Made by a program: the position numbers and the translations under genes. A stretch of DNA of 64,000 nt from Sphingobium naphthae (GTDB lineage Bacteria > Pseudomonadota > Alphaproteobacteria > Sphingomonadales > Sphingomonadaceae): positions 186,001 to 250,000 of the forward strand of contig NZ_JAJGNO010000004.1 of the NCBI RefSeq assembly GCF_020782235.1, read 5' to 3'. The notes under the pieces were generated by a model, which saw only the letters and a list, made by a program, of their open reading frames with translations, was not told the DNA's origin and made no database searches. This document shows positions 41,364 through 50,537 of this stretch, piece by piece. How positions within the stretch are numbered: the first letter of the stretch is position 1; every line of letters starts with the position of its first letter.

Positions 41364-43652
41364 ATGGCGCAGGACGGTTCGACGATGGACGAAGACGCGC
41401 TGGTGCCGGGCGTTGCGCCTTATGATGGCCCGGCCGGCGGCTGGGGCGCGCTGCGGGCCGTCGCCGTCGCGATCAAGGATCAGATGGGCGCCAGCGCCGA
41501 CACCCGCGCGCTCCTCCGGATGAACCAGCCCGACGGCTTTGACTGTCCCGGCTGCGCATGGCCCGATCCGCGCCACACATCCTCGTTCGAATTCTGCGAA
41601 AACGGCGCCAAGGCGGTAACCTGGGAAGCCACGCCCAAGCGCGTCGATCCCGACTTTTTCGCCACGCACAGCGTGTCCGATCTTTGGCAATGGACCGATC
41701 ACCGGCTGGAGGATGCGGGCCGCCTCACCCATCCGTTGCGCTATGATCCCGCGACCGATCATTATGTGCCGATCGACTGGGATGAGGCGATAGCGCGGAT
41801 CGGCGAAGGCCTCAACGCGCTCGATCATGCGGATCAGGCCGAATTCTACTGCTCGGGCCGCGCCTCCAATGAAGCGGCCTTCCTTTATCAGCTATTCGCA
41901 CGCGCATTTGGCACCAACAATTTCCCCGATTGTTCGAACATGTGCCACGAAGCGACCAGCGTAGGTCTCGCCAAGTCCATCGGTCTGGGCAAGGGGTCGG
42001 TGACGCTGGAGGATTTCGACCAGGCGGACGCGATCTTCTGCATCGGGCACAATCCCGGGACCAACCATCCGCGCATGCTCTCCACCCTGGCGGCGGCGGC
42101 GCGGCGGGGCGTGCCGATCATCGTCGCCAACCCGTTGCGGGAACGCGGCCTGGAACGCTTCAAGTCGCCCCAGCATCCGACCGAAATGCTCACGCCCAAA
42201 GCGACGCGGCTGGCCTCGGCCTATCACCAGGTGAAGGTCGGCGGCGACCTGCCGATGCTGCGCGGGATCATGAAGGCGCTGCTTGCTTCCGATGCGCAGG
42301 ATCTGGCGGCGGGCGGCCCCGGCTTGCTCGACCGCGCCTTCATCGCCGAACATACGGTCGGCATCGAAGCACTGCGCGCTGAAATCGACGTGCAGGACTG
42401 GGAAGCGCTGGAACAGGGCAGCGGCCTCAGCCGCGCGGCGATGGAAAGCATGGCGCAGGTCTACGCGACGGCGCGCAAGGTCATCATCTGCTATGGCATG
42501 GGCATCACCCAGCACCGCCACGGGACGCAGAATGTCCAGCAGATCGCCAATCTGTTGCTGATGCGCGGCAATTTCGGCCGGCCGGGCGCCGGCATCTGCC
42601 CCCTACGCGGGCACAGCAATGTCCAGGGCGATCGCACCGTGGGCATCACCGAATTGCCCAAAGAAGACATGCTCGCCCGGCTCGACGCCCGGTTCGGCAT
42701 CGCCAGCCCGCGCAAGCCGGGCCACAGCGCGGTGGAGGCGCTGGCGGCGATGGCATCGGGCGACGCTCGCGCGCTGATCGCGCTGGGCGGCAATCTGGCT
42801 GTCGCCATGCCCGACCCGCAGCTCTGCTTCCCGGCGTTCCGCAAGCTCGATCTCGCCGTCCATATCCTCACCAAGTTCAACCGGTCCTGCCTGCTTCCGG
42901 CGCGGGAAACGATCGTCCTCCCCTGTCTCGGGCGGACCGAACTCGACGTGCAGGCAAGCGGCCCTCAATGGGTGACGGTGGAAGACAGCATGTCGATGGT
43001 CCATGCCTCGCGCGGGCGGCTGAAGCCCGCCGCCGAGGGGCTGAAGTCCGAACCGGCCATCGTCGCGGCCATGGCCCGGGCGACCCTGGGCGACGGCGGC
43101 ATCGACTGGGAGTGGCTGGTCGCCGACTATGATCGCATTCGCGACGCGATCGAAGCGGTGTTCCCTGATTTTCGGGACTTCAACAATCGCGTTCGCGTGC
43201 CCGGCGGCTTCCGCCTGACCGTTGGCCCGGCGCAGCGCCAATGGCCGACGCCCGATGGCAAGGCGCATTTCCTGACGGCGGGGGACGGCGGCGCGCATGT
43301 CCTCGAAGACCGGCTGATGCTCGCCACCATTCGGAGCCACGACCAGTATAACACCACCATCTATGGCCTCAACGATCGCTATCGCGGCATCACCGGTCGG
43401 CGCGATATCCTGTTCATGAACGCCGCCGACATGGCGCGGCTCGGCATCGCCCATGGCGATCGGGTCGATGTCGTGGCCGCGCCCGATCGCGTCCTGGCCG
43501 GCCAGACCGCGATCCACCATGACATCGCGCCCGGCTCCGTCGCCGCTTATTATCCGGAAGCCAACGGCCTGCTTCCTCTCGACGGCCATGATCGGCAGAG
43601 CGGCACGCCGGCCTATAAGACGATCCCCGTCCTTATCCGCCCGGCCGCGTAA
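41364..43652 (+). CDS. FdhF/YdeP-family molybdopterin oxidoreductase
   Basis: The 762-residue enzyme is full length for the family. It opens with DGFDCPGCAWPDPRHTSSFEFCENGAK's Cys cluster (41540-41620), then EFYCSGRASNEAAFLYQLFAR and NNFPDCSNMCHEATSVGL at the Mo-ligand position. The C-terminal dinucleotide-binding domain is present (TIRSHDQYNTTIYGLNDRYR). YdeP-type proteins are linked to acid resistance and formate-like oxidation, but the substrate is unknown. It would need the molybdate imported by ModABC. Confidence 0.88.
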   Translation: MAQDGSTMDEDALVPGVAPYDGPAGGWGALRAVAVAIKDQMGASADTRALLRMNQPDGFDCPGCAWPDPRHTSSFEFCENGAKAVTWEATPKRVDPDFFATHSVSDLWQWTDHRLEDAGRLTHPLRYDPATDHYVPIDWDEAIARIGEGLNALDHADQAEFYCSGRASNEAAFLYQLFARAFGTNNFPDCSNMCHEATSVGLAKSIGLGKGSVTLEDFDQADAIFCIGHNPGTNHPRMLSTLAAAARRGVPIIVANPLRERGLERFKSPQHPTEMLTPKATRLASAYHQVKVGGDLPMLRGIMKALLASDAQDLAAGGPGLLDRAFIAEHTVGIEALRAEIDVQDWEALEQGSGLSRAAMESMAQVYATARKVIICYGMGITQHRHGTQNVQQIANLLLMRGNFGRPGAGICPLRGHSNVQGDRTVGITELPKEDMLARLDARFGIASPRKPGHSAVEALAAMASGDARALIALGGNLAVAMPDPQLCFPAFRKLDLAVHILTKFNRSCLLPARETIVLPCLGRTELDVQASGPQWVTVEDSMSMVHASRGRLKPAAEGLKSEPAIVAAMARATLGDGGIDWEWLVADYDRIRDAIEAVFPDFRDFNNRVRVPGGFRLTVGPAQRQWPTPDGKAHFLTAGDGGAHVLEDRLMLATIRSHDQYNTTIYGLNDRYRGITGRRDILFMNAADMARLGIAHGDRVDVVAAPDRVLAGQTAIHHDIAPGSVAAYYPEANGLLPLDGHDRQSGTPAYKTIPVLIRPAA

Positions 43653-43707
43653 CGATCCTGGCGATTACGCCTTTGCTTTGACACAAGGAAGCCGTAGCTT
43701 CCCCCGC

Positions 43708-44469
43708 ATGGCAAAGGACAGCGCACAGAACCGGGCCCTGGCGACCATCGCCGTCTACAGTCTCAAGGGAGGCGTGGGCAAAACCACCTTCGCGATCAAC
43801 CTCGCCTGGGCGTCGGCCTGCATCTCGAAACGCCGCACCCTGCTCTGGGATCTCGATCCGCAGGCGGCGTCCAGCTGGCTGCTCTCGACCGACCATAGCA
43901 GCCGCGACGCGGCGCAGGCGATCTTCAGCAAGGATGTGGAGGTGCGCAAGCTGATCCAGCCCTCCACCGTGCCGGGGCTGGACCTCATCGCCGCCGACAC
44001 CTCGCTGCGCGGGCTCGATCATCTCTTCCGCGAGATGGACAAGAAGAAGCGGCTCGCCAGGCTGATCGAAACGCTGGGCCGCGATTATGACCGCATCATC
44101 CTCGATTGCCCGCCCGGCCTCACCGAAACCAGCGAACAGGTGCTGCGCGCCGCCGACATCATCGTCATCCCGGTCATCCCCTCGCCCCTGTCGCAGCGGG
44201 CGATGGGGGAAGTCGCGCGCTACTTGGTGCAGCGCGGCGGCGCCCATGCGCCGATCCTGCCGGTCTATTCGATGGTCGACCGCCGCCGCAGCCTGCACCG
44301 CGCGGCGCTGGAAAGCCAGACCGGCTGGCCCGCCATCCCGATGGCCAGCACGGTCGAACAGATGACGGTCCGCCGCAAGCCGCTCGGCGCCTTTGCGCCC
44401 AATTCGCCCCCGGCCCAGGCCTTCTCCACGCTCTGGACCCAGGTGGAGCGGCAACTAAGCGCGCGCTAG
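43708..44469 (+). CDS. ParA-like P-loop ATPase
   Basis: The 253-residue protein has the deviant Walker A KGGVGKTT (20-27), the LLWDLDPQAASSWLL segment and DRIILDCPPGLTETSEQVL, typical of the ParA/MinD/Soj group. No parB or centromere-like repeats lie nearby, so it is an orphan. Possible roles are positioning of a surface or cellulose/polysaccharide complex or another cargo. Confidence 0.85.
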   Translation: MAKDSAQNRALATIAVYSLKGGVGKTTFAINLAWASACISKRRTLLWDLDPQAASSWLLSTDHSSRDAAQAIFSKDVEVRKLIQPSTVPGLDLIAADTSLRGLDHLFREMDKKKRLARLIETLGRDYDRIILDCPPGLTETSEQVLRAADIIVIPVIPSPLSQRAMGEVARYLVQRGGAHAPILPVYSMVDRRRSLHRAALESQTGWPAIPMASTVEQMTVRRKPLGAFAPNSPPAQAFSTLWTQVERQLSAR

Positions 44470-44496
44470 GACGCGCGGCCGGTCCTGGGCAACGGG

Positions 44497-46251
44497 TCAG
44501 GCGGCGATGTCGTAGGGACGGATCTCGCCGGTCAGATACAGGTTGCGCGCCTTGGACCGGCTGAGCTTGCCTGAACTGGTGCGCGGCAGCGTGCGCGGCG
44601 GCACCAGCTCCACGACACAGTTCATGCCGGTGATCGCCCGCACTCGCTCACGGATCTGGTCGCGCAGCCGCGACCGCTCCTCATTGTCGGACGTGCGGCA
44701 ATGGACCAGCACCGCGGGCGCTTCCTCGCCGCCCGGCGTCGTGATCGCGAAGGCGGCGATGTCGCCCTGCTTGAAACCGGGCAGCTGCTCGACCGCCCAT
44801 TCGATATCCTGCGGCCAGTGATTCTTGCCGTTGATGATGATCATGTCCTTGGCGCGGCCGACAATGTAGAGATAGCCATCGCTCAGATAGCCCATGTCGC
44901 CCGTGTCGAGCCATATGCGGTTCGTGGAATCGGCGGCCATGCAGGCCGCGGTCGCCGCCTCGTCGCGGAAATAGCCGACCATCAGGCTGGGGCCCGTGGT
45001 CCATACCTTGCCGATCTGCCGCTCGTTCATCAGGCCGCCATCCTCGTCGCGGATCTCGACGACCATGTCCTTGGCCGGCTTGCCGCAATTGACGATCGAG
45101 CGGAAGCGCTGCGGCCGTCCCTCGGGCGCATCGCCGCCCGACAGGTCGGTTTCCTCGACCAGCTCGACGATGATGCCCTCGCCCGGCGGCATGATGGTGA
45201 CGGCCAGCGTCGCTTCGGCCAGGCCATAGCTCGGCAGGAAGGCCTTGGGGCTGAAGCCCGCATCGGCAAAGGCGTCGACGAAGCTCTGCATCACGTCGGG
45301 GCGGATCATGTCCGCGCCATTGCCCGCGAGCCTCCACCGGGACAGGTCGAAACGGTCCTGCGCCTTGGTCTGGCTCGACATGCGCCGGGCGCAGATGTCA
45401 TAGCCGAAGGTCGGCGAATAGCTGATCGACGTGCCCTCGTTGCGGCTGATCAGGTCCAGCCAGGCGAGCGGCCGGCGCGCGAAATCCTCGGTCTTCATGT
45501 AATCGGTCGACACCTGGTTGGCGACGACCGACAGGAAGCAGCCGACCAGGCCCATGTCGTGATACCAGGGCAGCCAGCTGATGCAGCGGTCGCTCTCCTG
45601 CACCTGCATGCCATGGCTGTGCGCCGACAGGTTGCTCAGCAGCGCATGGTGCGTCACCGCTACGCCATGGGGGAAGCGGGTCGAACCGCTCGAATATTGC
45701 AGATAGGCGATCTCTTCGGGCTGCGCCTGCGGCAGGTCGCACGGGGTCGCGTCGCGGGCGATGAAATCCTCGAACGCGATGCTCTCGACGCTTTTCTGCC
45801 GCCCGGCCTCGCCCGCCATATCCTCCAGTTCCTTGGGAAAGAGGAACAGCATCGGGTCGCAGCTGGTCAGCTGGACGTTGAGCTGGTCGATATAGCTTTC
45901 CTTGCCGCCAAAGCTGGTGGGCAGCGGCAGCGGCACCGGCCAGGCGCCGGCATAGACGATGCCGAAGAAAAGCATCGCGAAGTCCGCGCCCGTTTCCGCC
46001 ACCAGCGCGACCCGGTCCTGCGGCTTGACGCCATGGGCGATCAGCCGATGGGCGCAGGCGATCGCGTCGGCGCGCAGTTCGCTGAACGGATAGGGCCGCG
46101 CCAGATTGCCCCGCGCGTCGTGGAAATTCAGGCCCCGCTTACCCTGCGCCGCATAGTCCAGCGCCTCGCCCAGCGTCCCGAAATCGGAGAAGCGGCGCGG
46201 CAGATCGTCAGTGGTCGGCGTCGGTGCCATCATCTCTTGCGAACCCGTCAT
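44497..46251 (-). CDS. fatty acyl-AMP ligase (FAAL-like)
   Basis: The ATG at 46251 behind GGGTG gives 584 residues; an ATG at 46272 is the main alternative. Adenylation motifs are LQYSSGSTRFPHGVAVTH, FLPSYGLAEATLAVTI, WLDTGDMGYLSDGYLYIVGR, the KDMIIINGKNHWPQDIEWAV hinge, and a C-terminal Lys in RTSSGKLSRSKARN. FAALs form acyl-adenylates and pass the acyl group to carrier proteins for lipid or polyketide synthesis. No carrier gene is adjacent. Confidence 0.87.
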   Translation of the reverse strand: MTGSQEMMAPTPTTDDLPRRFSDFGTLGEALDYAAQGKRGLNFHDARGNLARPYPFSELRADAIACAHRLIAHGVKPQDRVALVAETGADFAMLFFGIVYAGAWPVPLPLPTSFGGKESYIDQLNVQLTSCDPMLFLFPKELEDMAGEAGRQKSVESIAFEDFIARDATPCDLPQAQPEEIAYLQYSSGSTRFPHGVAVTHHALLSNLSAHSHGMQVQESDRCISWLPWYHDMGLVGCFLSVVANQVSTDYMKTEDFARRPLAWLDLISRNEGTSISYSPTFGYDICARRMSSQTKAQDRFDLSRWRLAGNGADMIRPDVMQSFVDAFADAGFSPKAFLPSYGLAEATLAVTIMPPGEGIIVELVEETDLSGGDAPEGRPQRFRSIVNCGKPAKDMVVEIRDEDGGLMNERQIGKVWTTGPSLMVGYFRDEAATAACMAADSTNRIWLDTGDMGYLSDGYLYIVGRAKDMIIINGKNHWPQDIEWAVEQLPGFKQGDIAAFAITTPGGEEAPAVLVHCRTSDNEERSRLRDQIRERVRAITGMNCVVELVPPRTLPRTSSGKLSRSKARNLYLTGEIRPYDIAA

Positions 46252-46422
46252 ATTGGTTTCACCCAATGTCATAAAAAGCGTGAAAGCGCGGCCGCTAGCA
46301 GCTTTGGCCATCGCTTGCACCGGATAGTTGCATTCCAGCCTTGCTTTCTAGCCGACAAGGCGCGGTAAAATTCCGGCCCGACTGTGGCATAAACATGGCG
46401 CTTGGGCCATGCTGGGCCGGAT

Positions 46423-46947
46423 ATGACGGCAAAACGCCCCCCTAAGCCCTTGGATGAGGATGCATTACGCGATCTGGCGCTGCGCCATGTCGCGCGCTTC
46501 GCCACCAGCCGGGGCAAGCTGCTGGCCTATCTCAACCGCAAGCTGCGCGAACGCGGCTGGTCAGGCGAGCGACCGGCCGACCCGCAAGCGCTGGTCGAGC
46601 GCTTCGCCGATCTCGATTATATCGACGACGCGGGCTATGCCGTCATGAAGAGCGCGTCGCTCGCGCGCCGCGGCTATGGCGCGCGCCGCGTCGGCGAAGC
46701 GCTGCGCGCCGCGGGCATTGCGGAGGCCGACCGGCAGCAGGCCGACGCCCAGACCGCGCGCGATGCCTGGGCGGCCGCGGATCGCTTCGCCCGGCGCAAG
46801 CGCCTCGGCCCCTATGCCACCGCCGCGCTCGATCCCAAACAGCGGGACAAGGCGATCGCCGCCTTCCTGCGCGCCGGCCACGCCTACGCTCTCGCCCGCC
46901 GCTGGGTCGACGCCGCCCCCGGCGAGACGATCGAAGAGGAAGAATGA
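46423..46947 (+). CDS. recX: regulatory protein RecX
   Basis: The ATG at 46423 gives 174 residues. The three-helix RecX repeats include LRDLALRHVARFATSRGKLLA, VERFADLDYIDDAGYAVMKS and ARRGYGARRVGEALRAAGI. RecX restrains RecA filaments. recA is not adjacent, which is common in alphaproteobacteria. The C-terminus is acidic (ETIEEEE). Confidence 0.88.
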   Translation: MTAKRPPKPLDEDALRDLALRHVARFATSRGKLLAYLNRKLRERGWSGERPADPQALVERFADLDYIDDAGYAVMKSASLARRGYGARRVGEALRAAGIAEADRQQADAQTARDAWAAADRFARRKRLGPYATAALDPKQRDKAIAAFLRAGHAYALARRWVDAAPGETIEEEE

Positions 46948-47260
46948 GGCGCGCCGTTCGAGCGCACCCGGCCGCCCACTTCTCTGCGTCATCCCGGCCT
47001 TGGGCCGGGATCCCGCTTCCCGTCCCGTTCCACGCACGCGCGCGCAGACCGCCTTCCAATGTAGGATATTCTCTGATCTATCCTGATCGATGCAGCCCCG
47101 CGCACCCCGTCCGATCGCCTCTCTCCCTGATCGAGGCCCTGTCGCGTACCTGTCGCGTCGCGGTCGCCAAGCGGGCGCGTTCCGGTCGCCTCGGGCCCGA
47201 AAGGCCCGACGACACTGTGAACTTCGCCCGCACCCATGCGCGCCCCGCCAGGGCGCTGCC
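46948..47260. other. intergenic region with two palindromes
   Basis: I see no gene in these 313 bases. They contain an ATCCCGGCC/GGCCGGGAT palindrome at 46990-47010, a repeat type very common in sphingomonad intergenic DNA, and a 7-bp-stem hairpin (TCGGGCC / GGCCCGA) at 47191-47209. The recX and terC genes converge here, so these may end their transcripts, although no T-tract follows. Confidence 0.5.
46990..47010. repeat. REP-like palindrome
   Basis: ATCCCGGCC and GGCCGGGAT are exact inverted copies around TTG. The sequence matches a dispersed palindrome commonly found between sphingomonad genes, here between convergent genes. Confidence 0.6.
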
Positions 47261-48046
47261 TCAGCCCTCGCCCTTGCGCAGCTTCGCTCGCCGCGCGAAG
47301 ATGTTGAGCACCTCCACCAGCGTGGAAAAGGCCATGGCGGCGTAGATATAGCCCTTGGGCACATGCACACCGAACCCGTCGGCGATCAGCACCGCGCCGA
47401 TCATCAGCAGGAAGCCCAGCGCCAGCATGACCACGGTCGGATTGCGCGCGATGAAGTTCCCCAGCGGGTCGGCCGCGATCAGCATCACCGTCACCGCCAC
47501 GATGACGGCGATATACATGACCGCCAGGTTATCGGTCATGCCCACCGCGGTCAGGATCGAATCGAGCGAGAAGACCATGTCGAGCAGGATGATCTGCGTG
47601 ATGGCGCTGCCAAAGCTCAGCACCGCCCCGCCCTTCTTGTCCAGCACGCCCTCGCCCGGCGTCGGGTCGACATTGTGGTGGATTTCCTTGGTCGCCTTCC
47701 AGATCAGGAACAGGCCGCCCGCGATCAGGATCATGTCGCGCCAGGAAAATTCGGTCTCGAATGTCGGCGCGCCATGGCTGTCGAGCGGACCGCTCAGGCC
47801 CAGGTCGAACACCGGCTGGGTCAGGCTGACGATCCATGCGATCATCGACAGCAGCACCAGGCGCATCGCCAACGCCAGGCCGATGCCGATCCGGCGCGCC
47901 TTGGGCCGCTGCGCTTCGGGCAGCTTGTTGGTCAGGATGGAGATGAAAACGAGATTGTCGATCCCCAGCACCACTTCCATCACCACCAGCGCGATCAGCG
48001 CAGCCAGGGCGGTCGGATCGGTGAAGGCGGCGATGAGACTGTCCAT
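47261..48046 (-). CDS. TerC/Alx family integral membrane protein
   Basis: The ATG at 48046 follows GGGGAG and gives 261 residues. Seven or more hydrophobic helices are visible. The family's acidic membrane motifs are present in [18 protein letters not shown] and [18 protein letters not shown]. TerC/Alx proteins export Mn2+ or act in envelope metal homeostasis. In enterobacteria alx is under a pH/Mn riboswitch, but I see no such element in the upstream 130 bases. Confidence 0.88.
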   Translation of the reverse strand: MDSLIAAFTDPTALAALIALVVMEVVLGIDNLVFISILTNKLPEAQRPKARRIGIGLALAMRLVLLSMIAWIVSLTQPVFDLGLSGPLDSHGAPTFETEFSWRDMILIAGGLFLIWKATKEIHHNVDPTPGEGVLDKKGGAVLSFGSAITQIILLDMVFSLDSILTAVGMTDNLAVMYIAVIVAVTVMLIAADPLGNFIARNPTVVMLALGFLLMIGAVLIADGFGVHVPKGYIYAAMAFSTLVEVLNIFARRAKLRKGEG

Positions 48047-48176
48047 GATTCTCCCCAACGTTTCGCTTTGGCAACGTGTCGAAACGGCGCGCGCAGGCTA
48101 TCGTTCCTTTGTTGCTGCTTGATGCCGCGCGGCCGACTTTATAATGCTGTCGCGCCATCATCCGGGGGGATATCCT

Positions 48177-49085
48177 ATGCGTTTCACGTCGTTGCTGGCG
48201 GGGCTCGGCCTCGCTCTGTCCATCCATGCGCCCGCTCGGGCCGAGATATTCGACATGGACGGTCAATTTCCCGCGCCCTTTCGCGACGTCAGCCTGGCGC
48301 GCAGCATCGGCATCGACCGGATCGGCGGGCGTGACGGCATGGCCCTCTCGCTCGCCATCGAACAGCAGCTGGGCCGGCGCGGTCCCGACGGCCGCCCCCA
48401 TTTCGATCTGATCGCCCTGTCGCGCGGCGGCCCCGATGCCGACGCCATCGTCAGCGGCATGGCCGACGCCAGCATCCGCAAGAGCGACGTCAAGCGCAAG
48501 GTCGAGCAATGCGTCGAAAAACAGGATGGCGCCTGCAAGAAGAAGGAGAAGGTGGAGACGACCTGCCTGCAGCAAATGGTGGCCTTCTCTTCCACCCTGC
48601 GCGTTGCGAGCGCCAGCGACGGCCGCATCCTCTATACCGAGACCCGTCCGCAGAGCGAGACCATCGTCACCTGCCCCGGCGACAAGCAGGATCGCGATCC
48701 CCGCGACGTCATTGACAAGATGGTGCGCAAGGCGGCCGACCGCTTCGCCGACGACATCGTCCCGCGCCACGAGCGCTACCGCATCCGCCTGCGCGAAGGG
48801 CGCGAGGGCATGGACAAGGCGATGGCGCAGGCGTTCAAGGACAGCATTCGCTTGTCGCAGCGCGATCCCGCGGCCGCCTGCACCCAGTGGGCGGGCATGA
48901 ACCAGAGCCTGCCCGGACACTCCGCCCTGCTCTTCAACCTCGGCCTGTGCGCCGAGCGCGACGGCGATTATGCGACGGCCGGCCGCCTTTATGCGCAGGC
49001 CGGCAAGGCGGACGAGGATATCGCCCGCGTGCGCGACCTTACCATCGGGCGCGACGACGCACGAGCGCGCGCGGCGAAGCGGTGA
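48177..49085 (+). CDS. periplasmic protein of unknown function with TPR-like end
   Basis: The 302-residue protein has a signal peptide (FTSLLAGLGLALSIHAPARA). A beta-rich central part includes VEQCVEKQDGACKKKEKVE with paired cysteines. The C-terminal part (SALLFNLGLCAERDGDYATA) is one TPR-like hairpin. The layout suggests an envelope lipoprotein-assembly or stress protein. No specific family is recognised. Confidence 0.65.
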   Translation: MRFTSLLAGLGLALSIHAPARAEIFDMDGQFPAPFRDVSLARSIGIDRIGGRDGMALSLAIEQQLGRRGPDGRPHFDLIALSRGGPDADAIVSGMADASIRKSDVKRKVEQCVEKQDGACKKKEKVETTCLQQMVAFSSTLRVASASDGRILYTETRPQSETIVTCPGDKQDRDPRDVIDKMVRKAADRFADDIVPRHERYRIRLREGREGMDKAMAQAFKDSIRLSQRDPAAACTQWAGMNQSLPGHSALLFNLGLCAERDGDYATAGRLYAQAGKADEDIARVRDLTIGRDDARARAAKR

Positions 49086-49189
49086 CGCTTGCGCTGGACT
49101 TGCCGGACGGGCTGCCGTAGCGACAGCCCGTCCGCGCATCGCAGCGGGCCCGGACGCCATATCCTCCACCCCTTGCCAGAGGCGGGCTT

Positions 49190-50212
49190 ATGACCAGAAC
49201 CACTCTCACGCGTTTCCTGATCGAACAACAGCGCAATGCGGACGCCCTGCCCGGCGAATTGCGGCTTCTGATCGAAACCGTCGCCCGCGCCTGCAAGGTG
49301 ATCAGCCACGCCGTCAGCAAGGGCGCGCTCGGCGAAGTGCTGGGCAGCCTCGACAGCGAGAATGTCCAGGGCGAAGTCCAGAAGAAGCTGGACGTGATCG
49401 CCAACGAACTGCTGCTCGACGCCAATGAATGGGGCGGCCATCTGGCGGCCATGGCCTCGGAGGAGATGGAGACCATCTATCCCATCCCCAACCGCTATCC
49501 CAAGGGCGAATATCTGATGCTGTTCGATCCGATCGACGGGTCGAGCAATATCGATGTCGACCTGTCGGTCGGCACCATCTTCTCTGTGCTCAAGGCGCCG
49601 GAGGATTGCGCCGGGCGCGACGTGACGGAGGAGGATTTCCTCCAGACCGGCCGCCACCAGGTCGCCGCCGGCTACGCCATTTACGGCCCGCAGACGCTGC
49701 TGGTGCTGAGCGTGGGGACGGGCGTCTATGAATTCACGCTCGACCGCGAAGTGGGCAGCTGGGTCATGACCGATCCGGACATGAAGATGCCTCAGGGCCG
49801 CTGCGAATTCGCGATCAACATGTCCAACCGCCGCCAATGGTCGCCCGCCGTCGAACGCTATATCGACGAGCGGGTCACGGGGGCGAAGGGACCGTGCGGC
49901 CAGGATTACAATATGCGCTGGACCGCCTCCATGGTGGCCGACGTGCATCGCATCCTGAAGCGCGGCGGCATCTTCATGTATCCCTATGATCATCGCACGC
50001 CCGGCAAGGCGAAGCTGCGCCTGATGTATGAAGCCAATCCCATGGCCTTCCTGATCGAACAGGCCGGCGGCGCGGCGAGCGACGGGTTCATGCCCATCAT
50101 GGACGTGCCGGCCAACGGGCTGCACCAGCGCGTGGGCGTGGTGCTCGGCGACACGGCCGAGGTCGAAGCGGTGGTCGCCTATGGCCGGGAAACCGAAGCG
50201 CTGGTCGACTAA
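49190..50212 (+). CDS. fbp: fructose-1,6-bisphosphatase class I
   Basis: The 340-residue enzyme has the metal-binding [19 protein letters not shown], a NNYNM-like variant ([18 protein letters not shown]) and [13 protein letters not shown] substrate segments. It removes the 1-phosphate in gluconeogenesis using Mg2+. Length and motifs are normal. A hairpin follows the stop. Confidence 0.95.
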   Translation: MTRTTLTRFLIEQQRNADALPGELRLLIETVARACKVISHAVSKGALGEVLGSLDSENVQGEVQKKLDVIANELLLDANEWGGHLAAMASEEMETIYPIPNRYPKGEYLMLFDPIDGSSNIDVDLSVGTIFSVLKAPEDCAGRDVTEEDFLQTGRHQVAAGYAIYGPQTLLVLSVGTGVYEFTLDREVGSWVMTDPDMKMPQGRCEFAINMSNRRQWSPAVERYIDERVTGAKGPCGQDYNMRWTASMVADVHRILKRGGIFMYPYDHRTPGKAKLRLMYEANPMAFLIEQAGGAASDGFMPIMDVPANGLHQRVGVVLGDTAEVEAVVAYGRETEALVD

Positions 50213-50224
50213 GGGGAAAATGAT

Positions 50225-50258
50225 GGGGGAGAGCGCTGATCGAAGCGCTCCATCCCCC
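50225..50258. terminator. hairpin downstream of fbp
   Basis: GGGGGA and GAGCGC pair with GCGCTC and TCCCCC across an eight-base loop and a CA bulge. No T-run follows, so it is a weak terminator or an RNA-stabilising stem at the end of fbp. Confidence 0.5.
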
Positions 50259-50353
50259 AGCCATGCCACGCCTGCCGGTCCTACCGGCGGCTCCTCTCCA
50301 GAAACTGTTTTATTGGCGGGGCATGAGCGAGAGTCGCTTAGCCCAGCGAGGTG

Positions 50354-50395
50354 ACAAAAAAAAGGCTGATCCGAAGATCAGCCGAAAGTTTTTAG
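50354..50395 (-). terminator. intrinsic terminator, strongest on the minus strand
   Basis: GGCTGATC and GATCAGCC form a perfect 8-bp stem with loop CGAA (plus strand) at 50364-50383. On the minus strand it is followed by eight T; on the plus strand by GAAAG then five T. It is probably bidirectional. Confidence 0.7.
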
Positions 50396-50537
50396 GAGAG
50401 GATGCCTGAAAGGCACAGCCCTTTTGTCGCAGCGGGCAATTTCGCGCAAATGCGAAGAGCAGAAGCCCGGTTGCATCGGACGCAATCGTCGCTGCTGGCG
50501 AAAGCAATTGGCAGGGCTTTGGGGGTAAGGGGGATCC

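Larger units (their letters stand above)
50213..50537. other. intergenic region with two hairpins
   Basis: No gene is seen in these 325 bases. It holds a stem at 50225-50258 behind fbp, the strong terminator at 50364-50383, and about 150 bases to the acyltransferase start that must contain its promoter. The T-tract of the terminator faces leftward, so an undetected small leftward transcript from about 50400-50530 is possible. Confidence 0.5.
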
